Positions 1 to 11,779 of a stretch of DNA of 64,000 nucleotides are shown here, piece after piece. This DNA comes from Conchocele bisecta. Taxonomy: Eukaryota; Mollusca; Bivalvia; Lucinida; Thyasiridae. The stretch is taken from positions 68,624,828-68,688,827 of the forward strand of contig CM055274.1 in the NCBI GenBank assembly GCA_029237695.1, written 5' to 3'. The translations under genes and the position numbers were made by a program. Each line of letters starts with the position of its first letter. The first letter of the stretch is position 1. The notes beneath the pieces were generated by a model. That model saw only the letters and a list, made by a program, of their open reading frames with translations. It was not told the origin of the DNA and ran no database searches.

Positions 1-258
1 TTATTTGGGGGGGGGGGACAATGTTGAGGGCCCGAAGGGCCCGATAGCGCTAGGGGGTCCGGGGGCATGCCCCCACCCCCCCCCCCCCGTAAATTTTTGA
101 AATCTAAGTGGTGTGAAACGCCATTTCCTGCATTCTCAGCAAAGTTCTCAGCAAAGTTCCCAGTACTCATGATTACACAAATATATTAGAATAAAAAATC
201 CAAAATTTACAGAATTATTTGGGGAGGGGGGGGGGAGGCGTGCTTCCGCCGCCCCTGA
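1..258. mobile_element. G/C-tract dispersed element, cut by window edge
   Basis: Long G tracts and C tracts surround a GGGGGTCCGGGGGCATGCCC segment, followed by an AT-rich stretch containing TTTCCTGCATTCTC. The same order of sequence occurs at 5204-5514 and, reversed, at 18787-19093. The right end here reads GCTTCCGCCGCCCCTG. The left end lies outside the window. It is non-coding, and I infer a small non-autonomous DNA transposon from its repetition. Superfamily is not determined. Confidence 0.55.
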
Positions 259-723
259 TACAAAACCAACCTCAGAAATGAGCACAAACATGATGTACGG
301 TACGTAACGGAAATTTCTCACCTGATAAAAAGCATCCAATGGATAAATAAACAGCTGACTCGTCTCTCCCTTTTCACTCGTTTCTAATTTATAATCCTTC
401 GAAAAATGCATAAAACAAACCAGCCTACGAAATGTAAACACTGTTAAATCGTTGTAGAACACATCCGTAGTGGGGTTTCAATACGCGGCGCAGTACAATA
501 TACTATGCGTACATACATGTAAGTTGTCAATGTGTTGAGTGCTGGTCAAATACAATATTCGACATAATCCAACAATATGTTATCCCGCATGGTAGAGGAC
601 CTTATGGCGTTTGCAAGTTTGCGACCAGCGTTAGGTGAAGACGCTTGCCATATTCAATCAATGATGTATACATGTACATATACACAGTCAGGTGGAACAT
701 TCAAATATACCATTGTTTATTGA
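259..723. other. No recognisable feature
   Basis: AT-rich sequence between two repeats. A reading frame of about 100 codons on the minus strand (148-462) overlaps the G-tract element and shows no recognisable domain, so I do not call it a gene. Confidence 0.5.
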
Positions 724-1506
724 AACTAGAAAATGTGTTCATAGAACACGGATGCCCCACATACCGCTTTTATTGTAAACAAGGCAAACTTCTAAGTCCA
801 CAAGGTGGAGATGATCCATGGCTCAGTGTCAAATCAACAAGGTATAATTGTTGATTTCTAAGTCGAAAATGGGGAGATAATCCATGACCCGGGAAAATCG
901 ACATAAACTCTGCGCATCTACTCATCATAAGGAGGCTACATGCCAAGTTTCAGGTATGTAGGTATTACTGTTTAAAAGTTTTACAAGTTACAAGGCAAAA
1001 TAGTCAAATTCTAAGTCGAGAAGGGGGAGATAATCCATGACCCGGGAGTCGAATAAAAATCGAAATAAACTTTGCGCTGCGCATCTATTCATCATAAGGA
1101 AACTACAAACCAAGTTTCAGGTCTGTAACTATTACTGTTTAAACGTTTTACGAGTTACAAGGCAAACATTGGAAATTCTAAGTCGAAAAGAGGGAGATAA
1201 TCCATGACCCGGGAGTCGATTCAAAAATCTAAATCAACATTACGCATCTACTCATCAGAAGCTACATACCAAGTTTCAGGTGTGTAGCTATTAGGGTTTA
1301 AAAGTTTTACGAGTTAAAAGCCAATATTGGAAAATTCTAAGTCGAACAGGGGGAGATAATCCATGACCCGGGGTCGAATCAAAACACAAATTAAGCTTTG
1401 TACTTCTATTCAGGAAGCTACATAACAAGTTTCAGGCGGACGGACGGACGGATGACCGGACGGACGGACCACTAAATGCACCCTCCACTATCGTTGTGGG
1501 GCATAA
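724..1506 (+). mobile_element. Pearl-like (Helitron-like) element with tandem core
   Basis: The left end carries TGTTCATAGAACACGGATG followed by TGCCCCACA; the right end carries a GGACGGACGGACGG microsatellite and then TGTGGGGCA, so the ends hold a short inverted repeat. Between them are about four units of 150-170 bp, each with GGGAGATAATCCATGACC, a CATCTACTCATCA-type segment and CCAAGTTTCAGG. The same left end recurs at 60776. Left end, tandem core, ACGG microsatellite and right end is the architecture described for bivalve pearl elements, now usually grouped with non-autonomous Helitrons. No protein is encoded. Confidence 0.7.
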
Positions 1507-1639
1507 GCATATCATTATCCACCCACATGCTGTCGTTGAAAAAAGGCCATTACCCCCACCACCTGTTGTTGTTGTGTATGCTACCTTCTATATAGAAACT
1601 TGTTGTACAGTACGACAACAATTGGATGGGGTAAATGTG

Positions 1640-3090
1640 GTTTTATGCCCCCGCCACCGAATAGTGAGAGCATAGGGTGGGTGGGGGTGGGGGGCATATG
1701 GTCTTACCGGCGTCCGTACGTCCCATCCTGTTCGTCATAAAGTTAACGCTTTCGTAAATTTCTTACACTTTCCGCTTCCACTCACGTAACTGTTTCATGT
1801 TTTACACAACGTAACTGTCGTGCATTTCTCTGATGATTCTCTACCATGCTGTGACAAATCCACGATCCTCCGGCCCCCCGCTAAGCCCAATGTCAATGTA
1901 ACATAGTGCATTAAAAACATTACCTTTCACCTAACTGCTTCATATTTCACACATGTATTCCTCTGATGGTCTTCTATCATGCTGTGACAATTCCACAATC
2001 CATGGGCCTCCGCCAAGTCGCATACTTAGTGCGTTCAAAACATTTCAGTTTGTTTTTATGCGCCCGTTTTGAACAAAAAACAGGACATATTATGTTTTGC
2101 CGACTGGGCGGGCAAGCGGGTGGGCGAGCGTCGGCGAGAAAATCATTGTTTGGAGCATACCGCTTGGAACATCTTTATGAAACTTCATAGTTGTGTTGAT
2201 ATCATTTGGTCGAACACACCTGTTGGCTTCGTCCGCCAGAGGTCAAGGTCACCAGTGCTAAATAAGATTGATTAATTTCACATTGTACTTCATATTTTGT
2301 GTAATCAACTCCTCCTACAGCTTTCAATCAATGGACCTGAAACTTTGCACTCATCTTCTTCACATATTGAACATGCATATCATGGTGCTTTTATGCCGAA
2401 AAATAATGATTTCACAAAAATACGACCTTTTAAACTGAGCCATTTTACCACACTTTTGCTTACAATTATGTATAGGGTATAATGGTATTTTTATGCCGAA
2501 AGCTTATTTTTTCACAACAATACGGCCTTTTCAACTTAGCCACTTTCCCCACACTTTTGCATATACTTTTGTATAGGGTATAGCGTTTGGGTAATGAACT
2601 CCGACACATTTCAGTCAATGGATCTAAAACTTTGCACACGTCTTCTGCACATATTGAACATGTCCACCATGGTAAGTTTATTTCTAAAACTTAAGTTTTG
2701 ACAATAATACCGCCTTTTCAACTTAGCCATGTTTTCCACACTTTTGCATACACTTTTGTATAGGGTATTCGACAACACTCTTGTGTTTTATAGTTTCTGT
2801 TTTCTTTCACATAACTGTTTCATACTTCACATATGCATTCTTCTGATAGTCCTCTATCATTCAGTATGCTTGGTCACCCGTTAGGCCCGAGGTCAATGTC
2901 AAATACTTAGTGCGTTCAAAACCTTTACGCTCGGGTAAATTCCTATAATGTTGGTTTTCCTTCACGTATCTGCTTCATAGTTCACACATGTATTGCTGCT
3001 CTGACGTTCCTCTATCATGCTGCATAGGGCCTCCGCTAAGCTCATGGTCAATGTCGCATACTTAGTGCTGAATAAATAGGCATTTTGTCG
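1640..3090. mobile_element. Composite pearl-like element with two tandem unit types
   Basis: The segment opens with TTATGCCCCCGCCACCG, resembling the GTGGGGCATA end of pearl-like elements in reverse. It continues with units of about 170 bp sharing TTTCACACATG, CTCTGATGGTC, ATGCTGTGACAAATCC and a 'received AGGTCA, then ACTTAGTGCGTTC' segment (1733-2045, 2790-3090). Between these, 2285-2780 holds a second unit type with ACTTTGCAC, CATATTGAACATG and CCACACTTTTGCATA repeated. One unit-type break carries TCAAGGTCA at 2243-2251. The reading frames of 60-75 codons here are repeat translations, not genes. Confidence 0.55.
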
Positions 3091-3421
3091 ACAAGGGGAT
3101 CAAGTACATACATAGTGCGTTGTCCAGGCTGTTCTACGTATGTTCATATGACTAATTTGTATTTTTCCGTTCTTTGTCAAACGCCAAAATAGGTAAACTG
3201 GCCACACTAAGATGGCCGAGTTGGCCAGTCCATGCACTGTATAGGATACATAACGAGGGAATGTTCACATGTATGTTATACCTTTCTAATGCACTCTATA
3301 AATATCACACACTCTGATTGGCTGATGGTCATACATTACATGTATATCATTGTTGATGAACGGTCGCAAATTATTTCAATATGTATTCATACGCCAGTAG
3401 TAAAGGAGTGCATTAGAAATA
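3091..3421. other. No recognisable feature
   Basis: AT-rich unique-looking sequence with no clear coding frame, splice pattern or repeat that I can match elsewhere in the window. Confidence 0.5.
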
Positions 3422-3582
3422 GGTTAACCGCATTGTAATTTTGAAATTTGCGGCGTATATCAGAAAATGATAGGTCGGAAAACATGTTTAATGGCTCCGC
3501 TAGCGCGTCGCCATTAAACAGATTTTCCGACCTATCATTTTCTGATATACGCCGCAATTTTCAAAATTACAATACAGTTAAC
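3422..3582. mobile_element. Fold-back MITE with TTAA ends
   Basis: Two arms of about 70 bp are near-perfect reverse complements around a 16-nt spacer that is itself partly palindromic (CCGCTAGCG). The left end reads GGTTAACCGCATTGTAATT and the right end AATTACAATACAGTTAACC. TTAA at both ends suggests a piggyBac-type target duplication, but the internal bases are not diagnostic. It abuts hAT-like copy A directly. Confidence 0.65.
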
Positions 3583-4144
3583 CAGGGCTGTACAAATTGG
3601 CACGCCCGACGCCCGGGACAAGTCGGTTTTAATCTCGGGCAAGTGCCTCTATGCTGGAATTTAGTCCCGGGCAAGTCACTATTTTCTGTTAGAACGTCCC
3701 GCCACAAGCCCATTTTTTGGAATCGGACTGTCATAAACTTAATCCCAAAACTGACCACTTTATCGATCGATAACGCCGCAGGCGTCCTGGCGATTCACAG
3801 CTACTGTGTTACAACAACAGTACCTGTATATCGCAAGAAAGTGATATAGGAATCTACAGCGAACCTGATTATATTAATTTAATCGAATTTTAAAGTAAAT
3901 AGCGAATTAGCGAAAATATTCTGCGGCGATCGATGGTTATTGATTTATTTTATGTATGTTAACGTTTTCGTCTCACTGCGTCGACAGGCCAAGCGACCTA
4001 ACTTTAGAGAAATAAATGTATGTATGGGGTGGAAATGGAATTTACGGTTCTTAATTTAAATTATCGTTTCTACGCGGCATATAAACGAAAAAAAGTGAAA
4101 TTGAATGGGATGGACATACTATGAAGTATGTTTGATTCCCAAGG

Positions 4145-4212
4145 CGATGTTTGAACCCACAACCTCCAGATTGGAAGTCGGTGTTCTAAGCCCTAGGTCA
4201 CAACCCATACCT
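4145..4212 (-). other. tRNA-like (SINE-head-like) segment inside hAT copy A
   Basis: Read on the minus strand it has an A-box-like GTGACCTAGGG, a segment ACTTCCAATCTGGAGG in the anticodon-arm position and a B-box-like GGGTTCAAAC. The acceptor arms do not pair, so it is not a working tRNA gene. The words GGTTGTGACCTAGGG and GGAGGTTGTG are shared with the 72-bp array at 48301-48888, which indicates common descent. Confidence 0.5.
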
Positions 4213-5203
4213 TATAAACGAAGGAAAGAAATGCTCCTAACGAGCGACCATACGTACTTAGAATAACAGCTGACGTAACGCGCGGTAAACTGAAATGGCC
4301 TACGTGACAATTGACATTTACGTTCCAACAAGATTTTCACGGTGTGTAATCGATCGTATTTCCTCGCCATCATATGAAACCCGACTCGAGAAACACAAAT
4401 TAAGTTGTGGATTTCTGAATTTGTCAATTGTTTGTACGGTCTAAGAAATCAAACAAATGTGACAATTCTTTTTACAAAATATTAGAATCGTCTAAGGAGA
4501 CAATTCTCATGTGTTGCCAAAACTTGTTTTATTAAGACATTGGACAAATGTGAAAAGAAAACCCGAATACATTGATATTTCTTTACAAAAACATATTTTG
4601 ACAACATTTGAGAATCGTCTTAGGAAACGATTCTCATGTGCTGCCAAATCTTGGTTTTATAACAAAATCAAAAAAATGTGAAATTCCACAAGCTAATGCG
4701 TAATTATCAATTCATCGGCTATGCGATGACGTGAGCGACTACATAGCGTGGTTTTGGTATGTTTGTTGGCACAGAATTCTAAAGGTCAGTCACACTTTGC
4801 ACGTGAAACTTGATTAGCGACTGATGATTGTAAACACCATCATGTGTGCAGCTAGACCGAAAATGATATGTCGCAAATGTGCTAATTGGGGATGGGTGGG
4901 TACGGCCATATTTATTTTTTGTTACAATCTCGCGTTTTTGCGATCTCGATCTCGCCTTCCGCTTTTGGAAATACGATTTGCCCATGCATGTGTAGACAGC
5001 ATGCGTGTTGGATTTGCATTCTACGTACGTACATGCATATAAAGCATGCTAGTTCTACGTACGCACATGTATATAAAGCATGCTAGTTCTACGTACGTAC
5101 ATGCATATAAAGCATGCTAGTTCGAATTGCATTCTACGTACGTACATGTAACGTATGCGCAAAACTCAATTTCAACACGCATGCATTCTACACACACATA
5201 TTA

Positions 5204-5514
5204 CAGGCCCGTAGCCAGACCTGTTTGAAGGGGGGGGGGGGTCGTTTCGAAGGCCCAAGGGGCCTGAGGTATATAGGGGGTCCGGGTCCGGCGGCATGCC
5301 CCCCCCCTCCCCCCCCGGAAAAATTTGAAATATAGGTGGGTGGTCTGAAATGCAATTTCCTGCATTCTCCGCAACAGCCGAGCTTCTAACTATGACCTTC
5401 CATACCCGATTTTTTTTTTCTGAAAAATTTGACCTCGAGGCTGGGCGGGGGGGGGGGGGAGGTCATCCGACCGCTCCGACAACCCCCCCCCCCCACCCCC
5501 AGGATACGGGCCTG
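5204..5514. mobile_element. G/C-tract element nested in hAT copy A (311 bp)
   Basis: Bounded by CAGGCCCGTAGCC on the left and GGATACGGGCCTG on the right, an imperfect inverted repeat. Inside are long G and C tracts. The same element sits at the corresponding place in copy B (18787-19093), so it inserted before the two hAT copies separated. A clean target duplication is not visible. Confidence 0.65.
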
Positions 5515-6496
5515 CATAATGACTTGAACAAACGTATTTCCAAAACGGAAGGCGACATTGTGAAAAGGCCGAAGCGAAACGCGACATCGCGGTCTCGAAA
5601 ATGCGAGATAGCCAGGCGAAAACGCGAGAATGAATACAATAGAATCTCACGTTTTCGCCTCGCGATTTGGTCTCGCGTTTTCACGATCTTGTGTATAGGT
5701 CTACGATGCGATGCAGTAGCCTAACCAATAACACGTATCGAAATATGTTTTTTTTTGCTCAATAAACGTGTATTGGCAGCACATTAGAATCGTCTCCTAA
5801 GACGAGTATCATTTTTTGTCAAATTATGTTTTTGTTGTCAAGAAATATAGATGTTTGTCCACATGCGTTCTATTTCTTAATAAAAACGTAAACATGTTTT
5901 TGCAGCACATGAGAATCGTCTCCTAAGACAATGTTTATGTGTCCTATTAGGGACATGTGACAACCTCGCGTTTTCGAGCTTTGGAGACGAAAACGAGAAA
6001 TTCTATCATATTCAATCTTGCGTTTTGCAAACACGCCGCACATGCACATGATGCATGAGCAAAACTAATCCGAATATTTAAAAAGCGAAAGGCGAGATCG
6101 CGAAAACGCGAGACGATTCACATTATTTTAGGAAACGATTTTTATGTTTTATTATTGTCGATAAATGTGTTTTGAGTATGCACTTGTCACAACGTTATGT
6201 CCGCGATCGCACAGTGACAAAAGACCACAAGAATAAATATGTACTATATAATGTTTATTATTATAGATATTTAATATAATATGTATATGTGCCAAGTGCT
6301 CAATTGTATTATATTTAACAACTATGATAATAGTTTTTGTTTTGGGACAGTTTCGTATAAGAAATACGAGGACAAGTCACTTTTTCAAAATTACTTGCCC
6401 TGAAAATTATATTTTCCGGGACAAGTCCGGGCAAGTCACTTTTGTCAAGTCACTTGTCCGGGACAAGTGGCTAAAAAATCAATTTGTACAGCCCTG

Positions 6497-8581
6497 GTTA
6501 TTAACCCTTTATTATCCTATCGCATTTAGGAAACACTTATATTTAAAACATATGATGATCAGGTGTCTCATGATAGCTGGCGGAAAGCTCACACAACCGG
6601 ACAACCGTACATTGAACATTATCATAAATAGAGCATATTACATGAGTGGTGACTTAACATGATATTTTATCAAATCAGTTTACTGATCTAATAAGAAATG
6701 AGACTACATTATATGGCGAGTTTCGTGTGAATACGATGCCATAAATATAGAGTATCTTATATGAGTGATTACAGGATATGATATTTATTAAATGAGTTTA
6801 CTGAAACGAGGTTATGCCGAGTTTCTTATGAAATCAGTTAACGAGATGAATAAATTTCATAATATAATAATTCAACATAGTTTTTAGATTATATGTATTG
6901 CATACGCAACTCATCTTACATTGTAGTTCTACTAATCAGCCAACGTGTTTTCTGTAGCTATCTTATTTACACTTGTGTATTAAGATTTTAATATACTGTG
7001 TTATTACATTACAAAAGCCAATTTTATTCAAAAAAATTAATTACAATATGACTGTATATATAGCCAGTCAAATTCTTAGGCTTACTTGTATTAATGGACT
7101 TAACTACAGACATACCCGCTCTTATTCTAATGGTAAGTGTATGTGTATGTCCGTTTATATCTCTTTTGTATTTCCATTCAAAACAAAACCTTGTATTTTG
7201 TACTGCTAATTTCGCACAATACCACCTTTTCATGCATGGGAAATTAGGTATATATTACAACAAGGCCATACTAGTATGTACAAATGTGTCTTATCGTTTT
7301 TGCCTTGCACATGTTTGCCTTACAAATTACTTCAAAACATTTCTTCAACGCTATTTACGGACTCTTTGTCCGTAGTTCGTAAACTGATGGTAACGCCGAC
7401 CTCTGTGATAGAAATAATTATTATAATAAATTAATTCGCAGTGTCGAATAATGAGTTTGAGATAACGTTAGAAAAACAACCGTCTGGACGATATGTACAT
7501 TCGTAGGTTGTATATCTTTACCACCGTGTCTAACATGGGTTATTGAGTTTGCAACCATTGTAGACCCAGATCGTACGGTGCATTATACCATGGTCGTCGT
7601 GTTTGTCACGTAGCCTACCTTAGTCACATCGTCGGCATGTGGTTCACGTAAAACAAAACGGGACTGCCATAAATGTGTATTTCTCATATCGGTGTCCATT
7701 TGTCTTTGAGATCTATCGAATAAGAATACTGATAAACGTTTTATGTATCATAAAATACATACCATTATACACTGTATGATATAGTTAACACCTTAACACA
7801 TACATACATACATACCTAGTTATAGTGTAGGTAACGGAATTATTTCACGACTTAGATGTATGTGTAGCTGAAGCAATTTCATTTCGTTATTTCCTGCCTG
7901 CGCTTTGGCTAAAGGTACGTTATGACTGGTATATTATTTCTTTATTGCTACTATTTATTTATTTATATTTTTATTTATTTATCTCAATGGAGACTATTCT
8001 TTTGTGTGTATTCCATATGGTTGTATGCTCATTCATCGTTTCTATAGTTCATTGGTAAATGTATTTTTTAATGTATTATTTACGTATACTTTTTATATAG
8101 TATGTTAAAAACGGAGATTCTATGATGCAACGATATATGGTTTATAAGCGGAGCTAAGGTCTGTGATATCCGTATATTCAATTAATAAAATATGTTCCAG
8201 TTTACATAGTTGACAACTTAGAACATGTATAGGCTTAATTGCAAACCACAGGTACATGTACGTTTCTTTTCAGTAGTAACATTGGAACACGTGTCAATTC
8301 GTAAATAGGTCGACCAACAATAATTACTTATATCTCACAGTAAATCACAATTTCAATATATTACATGCATATGTGTCATTATATATTCGCCAAGAGAACC
8401 AAATACGAAATGCAATGACATATTAGCAGAACCATAACGCGTTCGTATATTCACTATTTAGTAAACTACCATGCTTAATAAACAAAAACGTGTCGGCAAA
8501 AAATGTGACTAATCTTGATATGTAATCGATAACCCGACATGATTTACAAGTTCGATATGCAAAATAACACATATCCCAAAC
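6497..8581. other. AT-rich non-coding sequence with an old dispersed repeat
   Basis: No exon recognised. The part at about 6640-6975 (AAATGAGTTTACTG, GAGTTTCTTATGAAATCAGT, TTGCATACGCAA, TTTTCTGTAGCTATCT) is similar in order and content to 59080-59535, a paralogous copy carrying an extra MITE. The remainder to 8581 shows no matchable repeat or coding frame. Confidence 0.5.
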
Positions 8582-8807
8582 CTGTAGCCGATTTCATCAA
8601 CATTGCAAAGTATACTTATCTAGCAAAGTATACTTTGAGGGAGAAATCATTTACTTTTCCCGAAATGCATTATTTCATATAGAACTAGCGACTGCATATA
8701 TTTGATAATGACAAGTATGCATAATTATTATACTGAATTTATTAATTCAGTATAATAAAAATTAATAAATTTATCCTAAAATTGAACATTTATCCCTCAA
8801 AGTATAC
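8582..8807. mobile_element. Fold-back element, CAAAGTATACTT family, copy 1
   Basis: Starts CTGTAGCCGATTTCATCAA followed by ATTGCAAAGTATACTT and repeats CAAAGTATACTTTGAGGGA. The right arm carries TCCCTCAAAGTATAC but is truncated. The centre contains the palindrome TACTGAATTTATTAATTCAGTA. Relatives are at 53303 and 56264-57530. Confidence 0.7.
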
Positions 8808-8814
8808 GCCCTGC

Positions 8815-9540
8815 ACGTCTTGCACGAGTGAATTTCTTATAATTTCTGTTTTATTTCATGTAGCCTCTTCATATTTCACACATGCGTTCCTCTGATGGTC
8901 CTCCATCATACTGTGATAAATCCAGGATCATCGGACTCCGCTAAACCCAAGGTCAAGGTCACATACTTGGTGCATTCAAAACATTATAAAGCTCATGTAC
9001 ATTTCCTATAATTTCTGTTTCCTTGCACGGATCTGCTTGATACTTCACACAAACACATTGCTCTAAAGGTCCTCTACCGCCCTGTGACAAATCCGCGATC
9101 ATCCCGCCGCCGCTAAGCCTAGGGTCAATGGCACATACTTGGTGCGTTCACAACCTTAACGCTCGAGTAAACTGTCTTATAAGTTCTGTTTCCTTGCACG
9201 GATCTGCTTGATATTTAACACACGCATTGCTCTAATAGTATTCTACCGCCCTGTGACAAATCCACGATAATCCCCCCCCCCCCCCCATACTAAGCACAGG
9301 GTCAAGGTCACATACTTTGTGAGTTCGAAACCTTAACGCTCGGATAAACGTCATATAATTTTCATGTACGGATCTGCTTGATATTTCACACATGCGTTGC
9401 TCTAATATGGTCCTCTACAGCCCCATGACAGATCCACGATAGTCATGCCCCCGCTAAGCCCACGGTCAACGTCACACAAATTGCGTTCGAAACCTTAACG
9501 TTCGTGTAAATATCTTATAAGTTCCTTACATGTATCTCCT
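8815..9540. repeat. Tandem array, about 170-bp unit, 4-5 copies
   Basis: The segment around AAGGTCAAGGTCACATACTT recurs near 8950, 9121, 9298 and 9461, a period of roughly 163-177 bp. Each unit also contains TTTCTGTTTCCTTGCAC, GATCTGCTTGATA, CTCTACCGCCCTGTGACAAA and CTAAGCC. The units resemble those at 1733-3090. The array ends in a CACACG microsatellite at 9547, again the tandem-core-plus-microsatellite layout of pearl-like elements. Confidence 0.75.
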
Positions 9541-9546
9541 TGATAA

Positions 9547-9759
9547 TTCACGCACACGCACACGCACACGCACACGCACACGCACACGCACACACACGCA
9601 CACGCACACACGCACACACACGCACACGCACACGCACCAAAGCACGCACACGACATGCATCACGCACACGCACACGCACGACGCCACAACACATACGCAC
9701 CACGCACACGCACACCGCACAACTCCACACACACCACACGGCACAAGCACACACACACA

Positions 9760-9791
<32 letters not shown>

Positions 9792-9940
9792 CAACACACA
9801 ACACACGCACACGCACACGTACACGCACACGCACACGTACACACACGCATACGCACACGCACACGCACACGCACACGTACACGCACACGCGCACGCACAC
9901 ACACACGCACACGTACACGCACACGCGCACGCACACGCAT
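9547..9940. repeat. CACACG / CA microsatellite
   Basis: Nearly 400 bp of CA and CG dinucleotides in alternating purine-pyrimidine order with few interruptions. Reading frames in all phases across it (Thr-His, Ala-His, Cys-Val repeats) are products of the low complexity and are not genes. Confidence 0.95.
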
Positions 9941-10145
9941 TGATCTGATCGTCTGCTTTCATGCTGTGGTAAATCTACGCTTCTCTAACCCTCTGTGTTT
10001 TCTAATGTGCCTCTTTTTCTTTGGCTGCCAGCTGGGGCATTCGTATGTCGACAGGCCACATTTCTAGTTTAATTCATAGTATACAAACTCGGCAAAATGA
10101 CAGACGAGGCGACCGCCTCGTCTGCCTCATCCTAGTTACGGCCAT

Positions 10146-10364
10146 GGGACCCGTTTCACTAAACTTCGTACGACTAAAATATGTTCGTAAGTGCAAAATT
10201 ATGATAATCTGTAAATTTAACATTAACAATGTTTTCTTGTAAACAATTATTGAATTTACATTTATTGAGCAATAAATATAAATACACCAATTGAAATTTC
10301 CAGACGATCCTTAATGTGCACTTACGAACATTTTATTCGTATGAAGTTTCGTGAAACGGGCCCC
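10146..10364. mobile_element. MITE, GGGCCCGTTTCACTAAAC family, copy 1
   Basis: Left end CCCGTTTCACTAAACTTCG and right end GAAGTTTCGTGAAACGGGCC are inverted repeats of about 50 bp that continue through ATGTTCGTAAGTGCA. The interior has AATGTTTTCTTGTAA and TTTATTGAGCAATAAAT. Three further copies are at 42237, 44044 and 62363. Non-coding; superfamily not determined. Confidence 0.8.
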
Positions 10365-10584
10365 AGGACAGCTACAAAACATGTTCGTGGATTAGTACAA
10401 CTTCAATGAACGATTCTGTACTTACGCAAAAAATTAAATCTAACATATGTGATGATTTAATATGGTACTTAATAAACTCGTTGACCGATTTCATAAGAAA
10501 CTCGACATATCCTCGTTTCTTATGAACTCAGTAAACTCGTTGAATATATATCGTATTAAATCGTCATGATAATATATGTATATA

Positions 10585-10734
10585 CAGTAAAACATGTTCT
10601 AAAGACCACCTTCGAATAGCAATCACCTTGTTGTAAAGGCCAAAATTGTCTTGTCCCTTCGAATAAATACCACCTGTGAACAAGGGCCACATTTTTCACT
10701 TCCCATGGTTGGCCTTTATTCACATGTTTGACTG
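10585..10734. mobile_element. Tc1/mariner-type MITE with TA duplication
   Basis: The element is bounded by CAGTAAAACATG and CATGTTTGACTG, with TA on each side (10583-10584 and 10735-10736). Internal words AAAGACCACCTTCGAAT and ATTCGAA...CACCTGTGAAC also form an imperfect inverted pair. A TA duplication with CAGT ends is typical of Tc1/mariner-derived MITEs. Confidence 0.6.
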
Positions 10735-11779
10735 TAATCATTAGCCACGAGCTGTTACGTCACCCATAGCTAGTCTTCAAAGGTGTTACTGATTGCATAT
10801 CCTCTGTACGCCTATTAGTTATTGTTCGTTTGTAATATTTGTTATTTATTTCAAGAAATATTGTTTATGTTTTTTTGCACGAATCTTACTGGTAATTTAT
10901 ATTTTTTTGTTAGATTATGACAGATCTCGTGGCTTTGTTTTGTCATCTTAAAACAGTATTTCTAAAACCAAACAGATAATGTAAAATGCATGTATGTTAA
11001 ATCTACTATACTATCTAGCATACATGTACGTTACATTGCAAGTTAATGCATGCTATCACGGTATTGTAGCACTACTGGAGGTACTGAAACAATATTTCAT
11101 CAGCGGAATATTCTTTGACTTCATATTGTTAACAGTACAAAGCATTCGATCAAACGATTAGCCACTACATGTGTCGACCAACGTTGATAAATGAATAGTT
11201 CGCATACATGAGATAGAACTAATCAGAACGCACATTCAAGGATATGTAAACACGGACACGGCTTATCGTACATCAGTAACCGTAGGGCCTGCAGCTAACA
11301 CTACTAGTATTTGTACAACACAATTTACAATCCTATATGGCATCAGATAGAAAAGTCATAAAGTCATGTCGGGTATAAACTTTACACTTAGTCAACACTC
11401 GAGAATATTTGTAGTTGCACATACATGTCACAAGTAATAACCACCTTTTTGATCAAATGAGCCATGACTTGATAACATTACACTTATTACTTGTCCAATT
11501 TTATCCTAACCGAATACATTTGTTTTGCTATTAAATGATTCCTAAATTTAGTATGTAAGCCATTACAAGTAATACCCCATGCATGTATTATTTTTTTGGA
11601 CAGAGTCAATGCATATGCACAAATGACATCCTGTCGTAAAATATAATTCAATTCCGTAGAACAAATTTGAATCTAGTGTTCGTCGATTATCATGGACCGC
11701 TTGACTATGTCTTGTACTATTTGTGTGGATTAAAATAATGTTAAAATGCAATTTCAGTTCCTAGATTTCTGTTTTATAG
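10735..11779. other. Non-coding sequence upstream of the first visible exon
   Basis: No repeat recognised. It ends in a pyrimidine-rich run and TTTTATAG, a splice acceptor, so the part nearest 11779 is probably intron and an upstream non-coding first exon is likely. I see no TATA-box/initiator arrangement that I could defend. Confidence 0.45.

Larger units (their letters stand above)
3583..6496 (+). mobile_element. Non-autonomous hAT-like transposon, copy A (2914 bp)
   Basis: The ends are a 17-bp terminal inverted repeat, CAGGGCTGTACAAATTG, and its reverse complement. CAGGG-type ends are typical of hAT elements, and copy B has a perfect 8-bp target duplication, which supports that superfamily. 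No transposase frame is visible, so it would need a protein supplied in trans. Subterminal zones repeat GACAAGT and GGGCAAGT motifs, candidate transposase-binding sites. The interior holds a tRNA-like segment (about 4145-4212, minus strand), palindromes around AGAATCGTCTCC, clusters of GCGTTTTCG-type CpG-rich words, and a nested G/C-tract element (5204-5514). I see no convincing 8-bp duplication flanking this copy. Confidence 0.8.

Noticed and set aside
4779..5724. Several frames of 66-124 codons inside hAT copy A (and their mirror in copy B)
   Set aside because: They cross G/C tracts and CpG-rich palindromes, lack any transposase or other domain, and overlap on both strands.
3575..6505. 8-bp target duplication for hAT copy A
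   Set aside because: The flanks CAGTTAAC and GTTATTAA do not match base for base, so a duplication is not claimed for this copy.
9526..10067. Six overlapping frames of up to 175 codons (Thr-His, Ala-His, Cys-Val runs)
   Set aside because: All are readings of the CACACG microsatellite.
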